DNA of 64,000 nt. It comes from Dipteronia dyeriana (Eukaryota > Streptophyta > Magnoliopsida > Sapindales > Sapindaceae). The position numbers were made by a program, and so were the translations under genes. Below the pieces are notes generated by a model that was given only the letters and a program-made list of their open reading frames with translations, had not been told where the DNA came from and ran no database searches. The stretch lies in contig CM065299.1 in the NCBI GenBank assembly GCA_032871835.1, positions 4,869,001 to 4,933,000 on the forward strand, in the 5' to 3' direction. This document shows, piece after piece, positions 1-12,600 of the stretch. Position 1 is the stretch's first letter. Each line of letters begins with the position of its first letter.

Positions 1-60
1 TTTGATTTTAAATATGGACCGAATTCAAACTGAATTTGAATAATTCAAAATCAATTTCAG

Positions 61-228
61 TCCGATTGTGAGAGTTGTAGTCAATATGTAACCTCTCCTC
101 GATAGTGGAAGCAATATTCCGCCTATTCCCGATAGTGGAAGTAGTATTCCGAACCGTGTTTGTAGAGTTTAATTAATCTCGTCAGGTACCTACAGTAGTT
201 ATATATATATTTTTAAAAAAAATCTCAT
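61..228 (+). repeat. 5'-truncated Au-like SINE (3' part)
   Basis: This stretch matches, in order, the 3' half of the better-preserved SINE at 45611-45871 read on its minus strand: the gattgtgagagttgta block, a cgatagtgg block, tgtagagt.taattaatctcgtcagg, then an A-rich end. It lacks the half with the pol III boxes, as expected for a 5'-truncated or eroded retroposon. The motif around cgatagtggaagtag appears twice. Confidence 0.6.
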
Positions 229-299
229 TCCGAAAATTTGATAATTTTAAATATATGCATATTTAAATTAAATTTTTGTTTATAAAATTTCATATAAGA

Positions 300-615
300 T
301 ATTTTTATGGTATAAAATTTTAATAAATTTTATTATATATAAAAATCATTTAATTATATTTAATTCCATTTTTAAGCATAAATTAATTACATTATACATT
401 CCAATTGTTATCATTTATTTACGAGGTGAGATTGGTTTAATGTATATCCCTCACACGTACATCATAAGACTATGAGTTAGAATCCTTTATTCTACCCAAA
501 CCCAGGATTAATGTAATATTCTACGAATCCAAATGATTAAATTAGATAATTAACATGTATGATAAAATCAGTCTTTAACTCACCTTATGTTGTACGATTT
601 TTAATTGTGAAACAC
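300..615 (+). repeat. Dispersed repeat R, copy 1 (possible tRNA-derived SINE)
   Basis: An AT-rich lead is followed by a block reading as gaggtgagattggtttaatg, then tatccctcacac, an anticodon-like gap, gagttagaatcc, and later gaatccaaatgattaaatta. The same order occurs at 48790-49680 and 50625-50925, and a shorter relative at 8655-8775. The spacing of an A-box-like and a B-box-like (ggttcgaattc in the 8655 copy) block suggests tRNA-derived ancestry. No target duplication was found, so the class is uncertain. Confidence 0.5.
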
Positions 616-1503
616 GATGGATTTGAGAGGAGATCGAGCCTCATTTGGAAGGAGATAAAGTGTCGTTTTTTGCGTCCGAGAGGAGATCGAATGCCGATCT
701 TCTCGTTTGGATGATGATCGATGGATTCGTCGGAGGGTGACAGCTAGGATTATTGGGGTTTTTTATTGAATTTTTTTTTGTTTGAATTTGGGGTTTTTGA
801 TTGAAATTTCTGGATTTTGGGTTGGATGTGATGGTGTGGTTTGGTTTTGGGTTTAGGTGTGGTAGTGGTGGTCCAATTCTAATTCTGGTGTGGTGGTGTT
901 ATGGGGTTATGGGTTATGTGTTATGGGTTTGGGTTCAGGTATGGTAGTGTTCTAGGGTTATGGGTTTGGTGTTGTTGTTGATGATGAATGGTTGTGGTTT
1001 GGTGGTGGTGGTGTTGATGAAGAAGAGAATGGATCTCCAACATTTTTGTGGATTCCAAATATTTTTATTTATTTATTTTTTGTTTAATTTACTCATTGTA
1101 ATTTTAATTTTATCAAATTAAGGGTATTTTAATTTTATTAAACAAATATTTTTTAAACTATAAATATATATATTTTTTAAAAATTATTTATTATTTGGTG
1201 TTGATATGTATGTAATACATGTTATAAGTGAAATGAAAAAAATAACCCTACAGTCGTTAACATCGATTAACTTTTAACATATGGATGAACCTAGTTGATA
1301 TACTTTTTTAAAATCGGGGAAAAGGTTACTAAAAAATCAAACTCGTTTAAATAATTGATCTTTCAGCATAACATAGACCCAAATGATATTAACCCGAAAA
1401 AAAAAACATATAATGAGTAAAACGTAGTGGTATGGTTGATTTATTGATACGTACGTCATTCATGTTGGAAAATTGGAAAGATGATCCTGACAATTTTGTG
1501 GAA
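616..1503. other. Intergenic, GT-rich then AT-rich, no gene seen
   Basis: Positions about 800-1020 are an imperfect GT-rich run (ggtgtggtggtg, gggttatgggt) on the plus strand. The rest is AT-rich. Short open frames here are broken and have no recognisable motif. Confidence 0.5.
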
Positions 1504-2617
1504 TAATTAACTAGTGGTGTAAAAATGGGCCGGCCGGCCGGCCTAGGAAGTTCGCGGGCCGTGCTGGGAACGGCCCATGAAGGAAGAGGGCCAGACCGCG
1601 TGCCGAGCTGCTGGGAGGACCCCCGGCAGGCCGGCCCGCCTGGCACTCCAATCCGGCCTGGTGGACAGGTCCGCCGGTCCGTTCGGCTTATTTTTTTATT
1701 TTTTATTTTTTTTTCAAAAATTCTCCAATGGCTGGAATTTTTTTTTAGCCGTTGGAGAAAAAAAAATACCAAAACCCCCTCTAAAATCTTTTAAATTACA
1801 TTTTGACCCACAAAGCAAATTTTTCTATAAATACTTCCATCCATTTCATTTTCCATTAACTCTCTCTATCATTCTTTCAATCTCTCATTCTCTCAAATCT
1901 CAATCTCTAATATATTATCCAATTCTCTAAATTTTTTCATTCAATTTGGTTATTACTCTCTCTACAAAATTCTCTACATTTTCCACCAACACACCAAATT
2001 TTAAAGGTACAATTTTGTTATTACTTTTGGTCTAACATATTCTCATAGTAAATTTATATGTTTATGTTTAGATTTGAGTTACTTAATGAAAACATTATCT
2101 ATTTAGTTAGTTAGTTTATCAATTTTTGGGCTTTAATGTTAATATTATTTGTTTAGTTTATTAAGATTTTTAAGTTTAGTAGTAATTTTAATATTTGTTA
2201 TTAATAAATTTAGAAAGTTAATTTGTATTACTTAAATTAATTTTTGTAATAAGTAAATGATGAATGTTAAGTGTAGTAATTACGTTTGATATTGTTTTTT
2301 TTCATAAATTAAAATTTTTCATTTGTAGATTATGTTAGTAAATTTAAGAGTAGTGGTTCAAATCATCAATTTTATGTTAGTATATTATGTTAGTAAATTT
2401 ATCAAATTTATTTGTAGTAGTGAACTAGTGACTTTAAAATTTTTTGTTAGTAGATTATGATTTTTTTGTTTATTTAATTTTTTTTTAAGTAAATTAATTA
2501 TTGTAAGTGTCGTATTAGTTATAGTAATTATTGTTAGTAAATTAAGATTACTGTTAGTAAATATTGAATTTTAATTTGACTATTAACTACTATAGTGCTC
2601 ATATTTTTATTCAGATA

Positions 2618-4624
2618 ATGGATCCTAACCAGCAACCTTATTTTCCGGACGGTTTGAATATGCTCAACGATGAATTTGATATTTCAGAACCGACCCATAC
2701 TCAAGCGGGACCTTCTGGTTCCGGCGTTACACCAACATCACGTCCCAGAAAATTAACATCAGATGTGTGGCAATGTTTCAATATAGTCCAAATGACACTC
2801 CCAAACGGGACGTCTGGCCTCAGAGCTAAATGTAAGTTTTGTCATAAGGATTATGCTACAAGTACGGGGGGAACCAGACATTTGAGACGGTATATGCACA
2901 AATATATGCCTGCACATGGACAGGTAGACACTACAACCCAGACACAACTTCAATGGCACCCAGACGGATTCGTTACGACGTGGCAGTTCGACGCCATGCA
3001 CACTAGAGAGTGTTTGGCACGATACATTGCACAAACTGATCAATCGATCAGTATTGGTGAGAGTCCATTTTATACAGAATTAATCACATCTGTATATAAC
3101 CCCCAATATGAACCTGTTTCTAGAACCACGACTAGAAATGATTTGATACGATTGTTTGAAACCCAAATGGATGACTTAGTTGTTGAAATACAGCATTTAA
3201 GTGTCTCTGTTGCATTAACTTCTGATATTTGGAATGCATGTTCCAAACAGGACTATTTATATGTCACGGGACACTATTTAGATTCTGATGATAACAAAAA
3301 GAATTTTTGGTTTTCGTCCTATGGATTTTGCACATACCGCAAAAAACATTTTTAATGTCATAATGGAAGTTTTAGAAACTTATGAAATCACGCATCACAT
3401 TCTTTCAATCACATTTGATAATGCATCTGCAAATACTAGCTCTATTGCATTGTTTGTAGTAAGAAATATCCCGCAAGATGGAGGTTATTTCTTCCATCAA
3501 CGGTGTGCATGCCATATTATAAATTTAGTTGTACAAGCTGGTTTAAAGCAGGTAAGCGACCAAATAGATCGCATCAGAGATGCCATTTCTTTGATTTGCA
3601 GTTCTAATCCTAGATTCAGTGAATTCAAGAGACATTGTAAATTAAACGGTCTCAAACCCCGACGATTCCAAACTGATATGCCGGTAATGTGGAACTCTAC
3701 TTATTTAATGTTGCAAAATTGTTTGGAATATGATACAACAATTACATGTTTTTATAACATGCAATTGACTGAAACATGACAACTTAGTCCAAAATTACTT
3801 ACCACAAATGATTGGTATGTGGCAAAGATTTTTGTTCAATTTTTAAAGATTTTTTACAATGCCACTGTAACTCTTTCCAGGGTATATTACCCCACATCTT
3901 CCCAGACAATCCATCAGATAGTGGAAATGTCTGAACTGTTAAACAGTTATAGAGAAGATGAACATCTAGGCGCTGCAGTTGGTGTCATGTAGACAAAGTT
4001 GAAAAAATATTGGGCTAACATTCCCCTACTTTATGCCTTAAGTGCTATAATAGATCCCATGGTTAAATTATCTGGTTTAGAAGTTTTGCTTGAGGTTATT
4101 GGCATTAATTTGTCAATAGATTATTCAGAACAAATCACTGACATCCGAACCAAGTTGTTCGAGATTTTTCGTATTTATGAGACCAGGTTTGGCAACATTG
4201 ACATCCCCCAATCAACACGACCGGAGACAGAGCCGAAGTAAACAAGTTGGAGCCTTCTGAAACGACGAAAAAAAGACAAATCAACAAGTACTTCTTCAGG
4301 GCAAAGATCTAGCCCATCTTCTTGTACCGAACTTATTAGGTACCTTGAAGCACAGTTCGATGCTGTTGAGGACAAGGAAGAGTTTGATTTGTTGTTATGG
4401 TGGAAGACCTATACGTACAGGTATCCAGTTTGTCACACTTAGCACGTGACGTACTGGTTATTCCAGTGTCAACGGTGTCTTCAGAACAAGCTTTCAGCAC
4501 CAGTGGACGCATAATTGAACCAAGAAGAAGCTGTTTGTCTCCAGATATGGTGGAGGTATTAACATGCCTTCGGGATTGGGAGCATGCTAAAAAAAGGTTA
4601 CAAAATCTAACTGTAGATAAATAA
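2618..4624 (+). pseudogene. hAT transposase, frameshifted
   Basis: This is the decayed cut-and-paste transposase of the surrounding hAT element. The start at 2618 (MDPNQQPYF) follows a possible splice acceptor, ttattcag, with a possible 5'UTR donor near 2006. An N-terminal BED zinc finger is visible (WQCF, then CKFC and HLRRYMH). The core shows TSDIWNA near 3215, VTGHYLDSD, DNASAN near 3420, RCACHIINLVV near 3505 and MWNSTYLML near 3690. The C-terminal hAT dimerisation region, 4397-4624, carries PVSTVSSEQAFSTSGR and CLRDWEHA. The frame shifts near 3300, breaks at 3778 and about 3990, and shifts again near 4240 and 4400. These breaks are why it is called a pseudogene rather than a spliced gene. 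Confidence 0.92.
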
Positions 4625-4948
4625 CTTAGTCTAAATTTCGACAATCTATATATTGATGACCCTTCACGTAGTGGCCAGAGCCATAACTAGGTTATACTTT
4701 TACATATGTATTTATTATTTACTTGTAAGTCGTAAAACGGTTGCACTCTTTTTCCCTTACCAAGTTTTTATCCCACTGGGTTTTTCTTGGTAAGGTTTTT
4801 AATGAGGCAATCATGTAGATATGTATTACTGAATTCCATAAGTGAAAAATAAATAAATAATTAAAAAATTGTTCGTTCTTTTTATTCATTTCAAATCCTA
4901 ATAATTGTTCGTTTTCTTCATTCATTTTAAATTCTAAACCCTTAACGA

Positions 4949-4990
4949 TAAACCCTAAACCCTAAACCCTAAACCCTAAACCCTAAACCC
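4949..4990. repeat. Interstitial plant telomere repeat (TAAACCC)6
   Basis: Six perfect heptamers of the plant telomere repeat (complement of TTTAGGG) lie between the transposase and the GC-rich right end of the hAT element. A degenerate unit, taaaccctta, precedes them. Confidence 0.93.
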
Positions 4991-5151
4991 GAAATCCAAA
5001 AAAATGTAATTTGAAAAAAAAATTGGACCAAAAAACTAATCCGCCGGACCAGGCCGGCCTGGCATAGCACGCAGGCACGGCCAGCCTGAGGCAGGCCGAC
5101 GTGCCTTGCCGGGCCTGCTTCTCCGGAAACAGGCCGGGCCAGGCCGGCCCG

Positions 5152-5199
5152 CGACACCGTCGCGTGTCTGGCCCACGACACCGTCGCGTGTCTGGCCCA
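5152..5199. repeat. 24-bp tandem direct repeat in hAT right subterminal region
   Basis: Two back-to-back perfect copies of a 24-bp unit that starts cgacaccgtcgcg and ends tctggccca. Subterminal repeats of this sort are common transposase-binding regions in hAT elements. That role is inferred. Confidence 0.85.
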
Positions 5200-5281
5200 G
5201 TCAGGCCTGTTTCCACAAATGGACTGGCCAGACCGTGCCTAATGGGCCGGACCGGTCCATTTTTACACCACTATAATTAAC

Positions 5282-6034
5282 TTAGTTATAATCAAATTAA
5301 AGACAATAAAAGGTCACTTAATTGTTTGCTCTAGATATATATAATATTATAAAAAAAATTGTTTGTTATAGTTGAATAAACTTTTTAATGGTTCTAAACT
5401 TCTAATGACAGATCTGCGTGATCCTCCTCCCGCTCTCCTCTGTGTCGGAGGATGCTGCCGGTGTAGGCTGCCTTTTTAATTAACAAATTATTATATTTTT
5501 ATTTTTATTTTTATTTTATTCATTTTCAGTTATTATTTAATAATTTAATATGCACTATAAGCCAAAACAAAAGCCCTTTTAACTTGTTTTGGGATATTCA
5601 GTACATGATACAGCCAACACACTTGCACTCACACTATTCGTTATAACACACAAGATTTCCCCTTTCTATCATAATATAAGCATCTCCAGTCCTCACTCAT
5701 ACTTGCACTCAAAAAAACACAAAAAAGCTCTCACAAAATGGATCTCCAACCTCTCTTGGAAAGGAGAGAAAGGAGAGAACCGGATTGGAGAGTACACTAC
5801 AAGGTTGTGTTTTTTATTTTCATTTTCTTTTTTTTAATATTTTGATAATAAAAACCATTTGTGCTTTCATTCTTTGTTACGATGCATCTCCCGTTCACTA
5901 TCTTCTTCTTCTTTTGCTAGGTTTGTGTTTCAGTTCAGTTCATGTGTCTAGGCTTTTATTTCATGATCAGGAATTTATAACATATTTGAAACAAAAGCAT
6001 TTTCCTAACATAGAATCATTCAACACTTCAAGAT
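5282..6034. other. Intergenic, no gene seen
   Basis: Mostly AT-rich, with a short GC-rich island near 5405-5475 and an agcatctccagtcctcactc block near 5680 that resembles plant MITE or repeat ends. Missing 5' exons of the downstream EXS gene could lie here, but none is recognisable. Confidence 0.35.
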
Positions 6035-6205
6035 GGTCTTTTTTTGGTTCTTGTTTCTGTCTGTGGCTTGGCCCTCTGTTTTGTTTTTGGGTCGTTCTGC
6101 CACTGTCATGTTTGCTCTGTGTTGTTGTTTTGTGGCTTCTTGTGTTGTGTTGGTTTTGGCTGGTGCCTTTGAATGATATTGTCTTTAAAAAAAATTAAAA
6201 AAAAG
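6035..6205 (+). mobile_element. LINE 3' tail, 5'-truncated
   Basis: A T/G-rich run (ttgtttctgtctgtgg, gttgttgttttgtgg) ends in tgatattgtctttaaaaaaaa. This is the same character as the 3' untranslated ends of the other LINEs in the window (43000-43218 and 45230-45467). Its frame is open by composition only and is not taken as a gene. Confidence 0.5.
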
Positions 6206-6542
6206 TTTCTTCAAACTAATCATCTAAGTTAGGATGTCTATTGCACTATCCAAAAAGAAAGAATCAAAAACATCAGATTGTATTGCATGAATTTTCCTCA
6301 AAACCATCTAAAAGTGAACCTGTTGCTTCGTTGACTAGGGCGGGAAAACTGGTCAGGACCCGATTTTCTCAGAAATCAAACATTGTTTGAAGACCTAGTG
6401 GTTGAAGTTTCCTCTAGACTTTTTTTTTGTATTATCAGTAGATATATATATATTTGCATATGTTTGTATAATTCCTATTTTATTAAATATTTTTATTATT
6501 TTTTATTTGTTGTTTGTGTACTTATTTTATCATTTTGTACAG

Positions 6543-6651
6543 GGGCTGATTACACTGTTAGTCTCTGTTATTTGTTTAATGGTATGTTGTTTAAACTGTT
6601 TTTTTATTAATATTGTTATAATTTTTTTTTAAAAGTCTAGTTATATTCTTA

Positions 6652-6688
<37 letters not shown>

Positions 6689-9600
6689 AGGTTGAGATAT
6701 GGTTTTCTAAAAAATCATTTCCCATTGAGAAGGTTTTGGAATGTTATGGCCCGCTCCTACTGATGGTAAGTTAAATAATTTAAATTTATTTTCAAATCTA
6801 TTATTACATGTAAAATTTTATTAATGTTGTTAAAAACGTTCTTTATTTTATCCACGTATATTTTTTTTTTCTTGTTAAGATGTTTATTTATTAATATTTT
6901 TTCCTAAAAAAAATAAGATATATAATAAATAAATTTAATTATTTTAATTAATAAATAATTAACGCATACATTTTGATGATATAGTATTGAATAAATTGTC
7001 TTTTAAAAAATTTGATTGGTTAATCATTAAAGTTATCGATTTGACTTTAACGTTAACGACATGTTAATTTGTGTTGGTTTTCTCTAAATTTGAATGTTTT
7101 ATAAAAATAGATAAATACATTTTACTTTGAGCAATGAATTGAAACTAAAGGTGGTTAATCAGGACGGACCGGGCCAGTTTGGTCTGAAATTTTTGGGACT
7201 TTTCAATGTTTAGATCGGATCGGATTTAGGCATCGAATTTTGGATTTTCTTCCGAACAGATTTCATCGAACCGTATCGGGTTTTGTCGAACTTTAATCAG
7301 ACCGGATCAAAAATTGACTAAATTAAAAAACCATTTTATTATTATTATTATCTTTAAGTTATCGTCTACATTGACTATACATTTATCGGTTATTATTACA
7401 AGACAACAATATATGTAAAACATGAATATTGACAAAAAATCAATATTGAAACTGATCGGTGGTGAATGAATGGTGATGGATATAATTTTGAGTTTTGATT
7501 TTCACATTTTCATTTCAAAGAGTAAAAGAAAGGATATTTATTACATGCCTAATCAAGCAATCAAAATTCTCTAATACTTAAAGTTTGTTTATACATTAAT
7601 TAACACCTCTTATAATTTTAATTAAATATATAAATGTTTGTTTTAATTAATTATATGTTAATCTAATGTCATTTGAGATAATTAAAATTTAATTAACACA
7701 TTTTATTATTCTAATTAAATGTATGTTTCAGTTATTTATATGTCATAAATTATAATGTTAGTTAAACTTACTTTCTTTTTCTTTACTTTTTTTTTTTATT
7801 AGCTCTTTGAATTTGAAGTCATTTGATAATTAGATATAAGAATTAAAAAAAATATTTAAAATGAAATGGTTTCTTTTTCTTTACTTTTTTTTTTTATTAG
7901 CTCTTTGGTTTGTGTTTTGAAAAAATAAACAATTTAACTTTTCTGTTCAGATTTCAAATAAAAAAAACAAATATGTTATCTCAACTTCAGATTTTAGATC
8001 TATTCAGATTTCAGAACTGTTCAGATATATTTAGATTTTAGACAAAAAAACAAACGCCACCTTAGTAATTATACTTTTTAAAAAATTACCCTAATAATAC
8101 AAACCATTTTTTTTTCTTTCAAAGCATTAGAAAGTAGGTATCCCCCTGTGAGAAGGGCCTCCCCCGCTTTAATTTTATATTTTTAAATATTATTTTATTC
8201 ATAACTGAGATGGTGAAGGGATAATGCTAACAATAAGATGGATAATAATACTATTATCCCTAGCATCCTAATTGTTTGCCTTTGCCATTGATACATACGA
8301 AGAAAAATGAGTGTTTTATGGAACTCATTTTAGATTTTCAACCCGTTATTCTCTCATTCCCTTCCCAGGACATCTATTTTAGTGTCAGTTTTTCTTGATA
8401 TTGGTGCAATTTCTTTGTCATTGAAAATGGAAATTTGAAAACTCTTGTCTGTGTCTTTGAAAATCCTTGATTGAAACGATTTTGTGTCTGAGATCTAGAA
8501 TGAGTTGTTCACTTGTTCTCCTCTTTAGCGTCTTGCTAGAAACGTACCATTAAATGGGTCTGAACAAGGGGTCATGAGCTACTAAGGGAGGGACTAGGGA
8601 GAGGAAAGGTTTAGGGTTAAAGTTTGTGGTAATTATTAATTAATTTAAATTGTTGACAAGATGAAGTTGGACCGGTGGTAAACTCCTCACACCTGCACCA
8701 TGAGATTGTGGGTTCGAATTCTCCTCCTCTTAAAAGATCCCAAATTTATATGCTAATGTAATACTTTTAAAAAAATCTTAATTGTTCTTAACCGTTGAGA
8801 TTAATGATTAAAGTATTGGCATTTTTAAATGGAGATGTTTCAATAATAATTTGATGTCTCACTATTTGGATGGCTTATAAATGATGCTCAATTTCAATAC
8901 TTCAATCAATTTTTTAAGGTATAAGATTTTGAGTATTGCAGGTGATTTCATATATAGCTAGTGTGATACTTTTAGTATTCACATTCATGGCTAAAGAGGG
9001 GGACTACTTCTATGTTCCATTTCTAAAATATGTGGGTGAAGAGTTGTATCAAAATATGATGATATGGTCGGAAGAAGTAAGTTTATTACTTATTATTATT
9101 ATTATTTGTACGTTGCAGAAACCATTTTATCAATATATTTATTAATTATATTTGATGTGATCAACACAGGTGCTGCCGAAGTTTCGAACTATGTTCTTGG
9201 CTGATATTTTGACCTCAACCATAAAGGTTCATGCCTTATGTAATTATTATTTTCTTTTGACGAATAGATTTCATATGATCATGGACATGAAATGCGTTGA
9301 ACTAGAACTCCAAGAAATATAAGTAGAGTTGCAGTCACTCATCTAAAAAATTTCCATGAGGACCGAATAACATTTATAAATAAATTACTTGAATGTTATA
9401 TAAAAATATTTAACACAGGTATTCCATCAATGTAGTTTCAATGCGTCACAACTAGGTTGATAATCATTAGTAATATGATCCACATTTGATTGATTGTTTT
9501 GTTGGCACCGTATATTGCTTTATTTCCATTATAAAATGGTTTGGTTTAATAAAGAGAATTCTGTGTCCTGTTTTTTAAATTCAAATGTGCAACGTGGGTT

Positions 9601-12600
9601 GGTACAATGAGAACTATTTTCAATACTCTACTATAATACGGTTTCCTTTGGTGTTTAATTATGTTTTATGTGTAAAAAAAAACACACAATTTTACTAGAT
9701 TAGCCGTCAGCCTGCATTTTCCTGGGTCGGACCAAATTTTGGCCAGACTTGGGCTCAAATGAATTTGGGCTATTAAAGAAATAGTTTTTTTATTTGTTTT
9801 TTTACATAAAGTTTCTTGTATGAATGACGAAATTTGCACATCAGAAAAACCTTATGTGCACCCATTTTAATATGTATATCCTATTTTTTTTTTAAATGTT
9901 ATAATTTACGCATATGACCAAAACTATCATTTCTTTTTAGTTTTTGATTAGTCAACTTAAACTAATGATTGTAAAAATAAAATGTTAACGTAAACTAATA
10001 AATTATAAAATAATGAAAATAAATTGAAAAGCATGGGAGAACATGAGAAGGCGCCCATCATTCCTCCTTATTTTTTTAAATTTCTAATATTAAATTAAAT
10101 TTATATTTTAACCTAATTTTAATTAAACTAAATGGTTTTCTATCTTCAAAACTATTTTCTAGTGGTGATTTAATATTTTAATTTAAATAATCATTATTTA
10201 AGTTTAATTAATAACTAGCTTATATTTCGATCAAACGATATTAGATACGTTCAAAATATTAAATCTTGTCCTAGACGGGTTGCATTTATAATTACTTTAA
10301 TCATTTTAATATTTTGATTTAAGGTCAATGTTCGAATTTTGGAAAAATTGCTAATTCGGGGTGTACCGTCTACATTCAATTTTAAAGGGGCGTAAATATC
10401 ACTACTCTTTTTAAATTTGAACCTTAAAGGAGTTTGATTCAAATCTTTTGATATATTTACTAATTGGAAGTCCTAATAGAGAAAAAAGAACTTAATTTAT
10501 AATTTTAGGATTCGATCTTCAGTAAAATTCATAATTGTTCGATCGTTAAATAAAAAAACAAACTATCCCTAAATATTAAGTCTATCCCCATGAACAATGC
10601 TCTTCATGGTTGGGCCGGACTTGGATTGGGCCAAAACATGTCTAACTAATTTTGGGCTTTTAAAATTAATGTTAGAGTGGTAATATTTACGCTCTTAAAA
10701 AATGATATATAGACCCTAAGTAATACTTTTTTAAAAGTTCAATAATACCTAAGATTTTTTTTTTTGAACTGCAATTTATTAAAGCCACAAAGCCAACACC
10801 CAAATCAGACATAAGACCTGGCAGAAGCCAGGCAAAAGAAGGCAAACAACCCATGCCAACGCAAAAGCAAAAAACACAAGACACAAAACACAAAACAGAG
10901 AACACAACTGAAAACACAGAGGAGCTGAGACTAGCCTAAACAACGCAAACAAAGACACACAAGACCAGGATCACCCATTGCTCCCGATAATCCTATCACC
11001 CTTACCTCTGGATCCCATTTTGGCTAATGAGTTGGAGCCTCTTGACTTGAAGACGTCCTTAAAACCACCATAATGAAACAGTAGCTCCCTGACATCATAA
11101 ACCATATGAATTAAAATAACTAAAATGACTACCTTGATATTACCCATTTTATCTTCTAAAATAACTAAGGTATACTGATGGCCAGGAAGTTGCCCATTTT
11201 TTTTTTATTGTATTATCTTCTTTTCTGTTATTTTAATCTACCACTTGTAAATAAAATTAGCCCAAAACCTAACTCAGTTTGTATTTAAGAGTTAGATTTT
11301 TCTTTTCTAAAAGAAAAAGATATAAAATTTTAAAATTTTAAATAATAATAAAGATGATTAAATAATAAAATAGGTATAGATGGGGTATAGTTACAAAAAT
11401 ACAATACAATAGAAATAAAGAAAAAGTATTCTTATCATTAAATAGAGTTTATTTACAAATTTTAAATTAGAGTTTTATTAAATTTTTAAGGGGGTGACAC
11501 CGGAACGTAAATACAATTTTTGAGGATCAAATGCTGCCATTAGCCACTCTTAATGTTATTGGTACAAGGAATATTTGGAACCAGATCATCTAAGCCCAAG
11601 TGTTTTATGAGTGCTTAATCCATTTTGACTTTTAAAGGCTCATCATTCATAAAACTCAAGAAGGACCAACACCCACCCTAACAGCCCAAGTGCTCTTTTT
11701 TTTTTTTTTTTTTAATATTTGATATGTGTTTCTCTAAATGTATTTCAATTGGTTTCTGTTTTTATAATCGTGTATGTAAAGTAAACTCGAAATTCTGATA
11801 AGTGAAATTTCAATCTCAACATTTACTAGTTCAATAAATTACGTATTATCCACTTTCTATAAACATTGTATAATAGAGAGGAAACACTTTTAAATTTTAA
11901 TTATCTGAAAACGCTCTTAATTTTTACAAATCATTATCCTTTTGCTAGTATACATATATATTCATAAGTTGTAAATGTAAATTTCTTGCAGATGTGGGTA
12001 GATGTTGGGAGCTTCATATGCCAATCTGTTTGTGCAATGGTATGGTTTGTTCTAGAACATGCTTATTATAATGTACATATAATATAATATAATAGCAATG
12101 AAAATCGTGGAAGTGATCAGAACTCAGAAGTCCATATGTTTAAAAAACAAAAAAAAAACAAAAAAACAAAAAAAAAAAATCATTATCATTAAAAGGTAGA
12201 AGTAGGAGTAGAAATAGGAAGGGATACTCATTCAACCTATACTAGCAAGTAGCAACAGCAGGTGGTATATATATTAGAAAAAACAAAGGTGTTTTTGAGA
12301 TGCATAACATTAAAAATAGCACATCACAAAAAAATTGACATTGACATGAGAAAATCACAAAACAATCCTCTATTGAAGATCATAATGGTAGTGAATTGGC
12401 CAACCTAAAATCTAGCAATTTAAAATGATAGGTATGTCTTTGTCGCCCATTACCATACTCCAAACACAAACCTTTGGTAGCTCTAGATCAAAATAAATTC
12501 TGAAAAAACTTCTAAACTTCTACGGCGTGAAGTGAAGAAAGGATACTGAAAATATCTTGTAAGATACAAACTTCATGCATTTATAGAATTTTAGGATTTT

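Larger units (their letters stand above)
1512..5273 (+). mobile_element. hAT DNA transposon with intact ends
   Basis: The 3762-bp element begins tagtggtgtaaaaatgg and ends with its exact reverse complement, a 17-bp terminal inverted repeat that continues imperfectly into GGCC-rich sequence. It is flanked by a perfect 8-bp target duplication, taattaac, at 1504-1511 and 5274-5281, the hallmark length for the hAT superfamily. Both subterminal regions (about 1529-1690 and 5040-5255) are sharply GC-rich against an AT-rich body. The transposase inside is broken, so the copy is not autonomous, but its ends are well preserved. Confidence 0.95.

Noticed and set aside
1389..1794. Overlapping open frames at the GC-rich left end of the hAT element (and 4969-5216 at the right end).
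   Set aside because: GC-rich subterminal transposon DNA lacks stops by composition. The frames cross the transposon boundary.
5785..6198. Hydrophobic 137-codon frame.
   Set aside because: It is the T/G-rich 3' untranslated tail of a truncated LINE. Similar frames occur in the tail at 43000-43290.
6215..6400. Stop-free stretch reading KPSKSEPVASLTRAGK as a further upstream EXS exon.
   Set aside because: No convincing splice sites and no match to the family. It is left as a possibility only.
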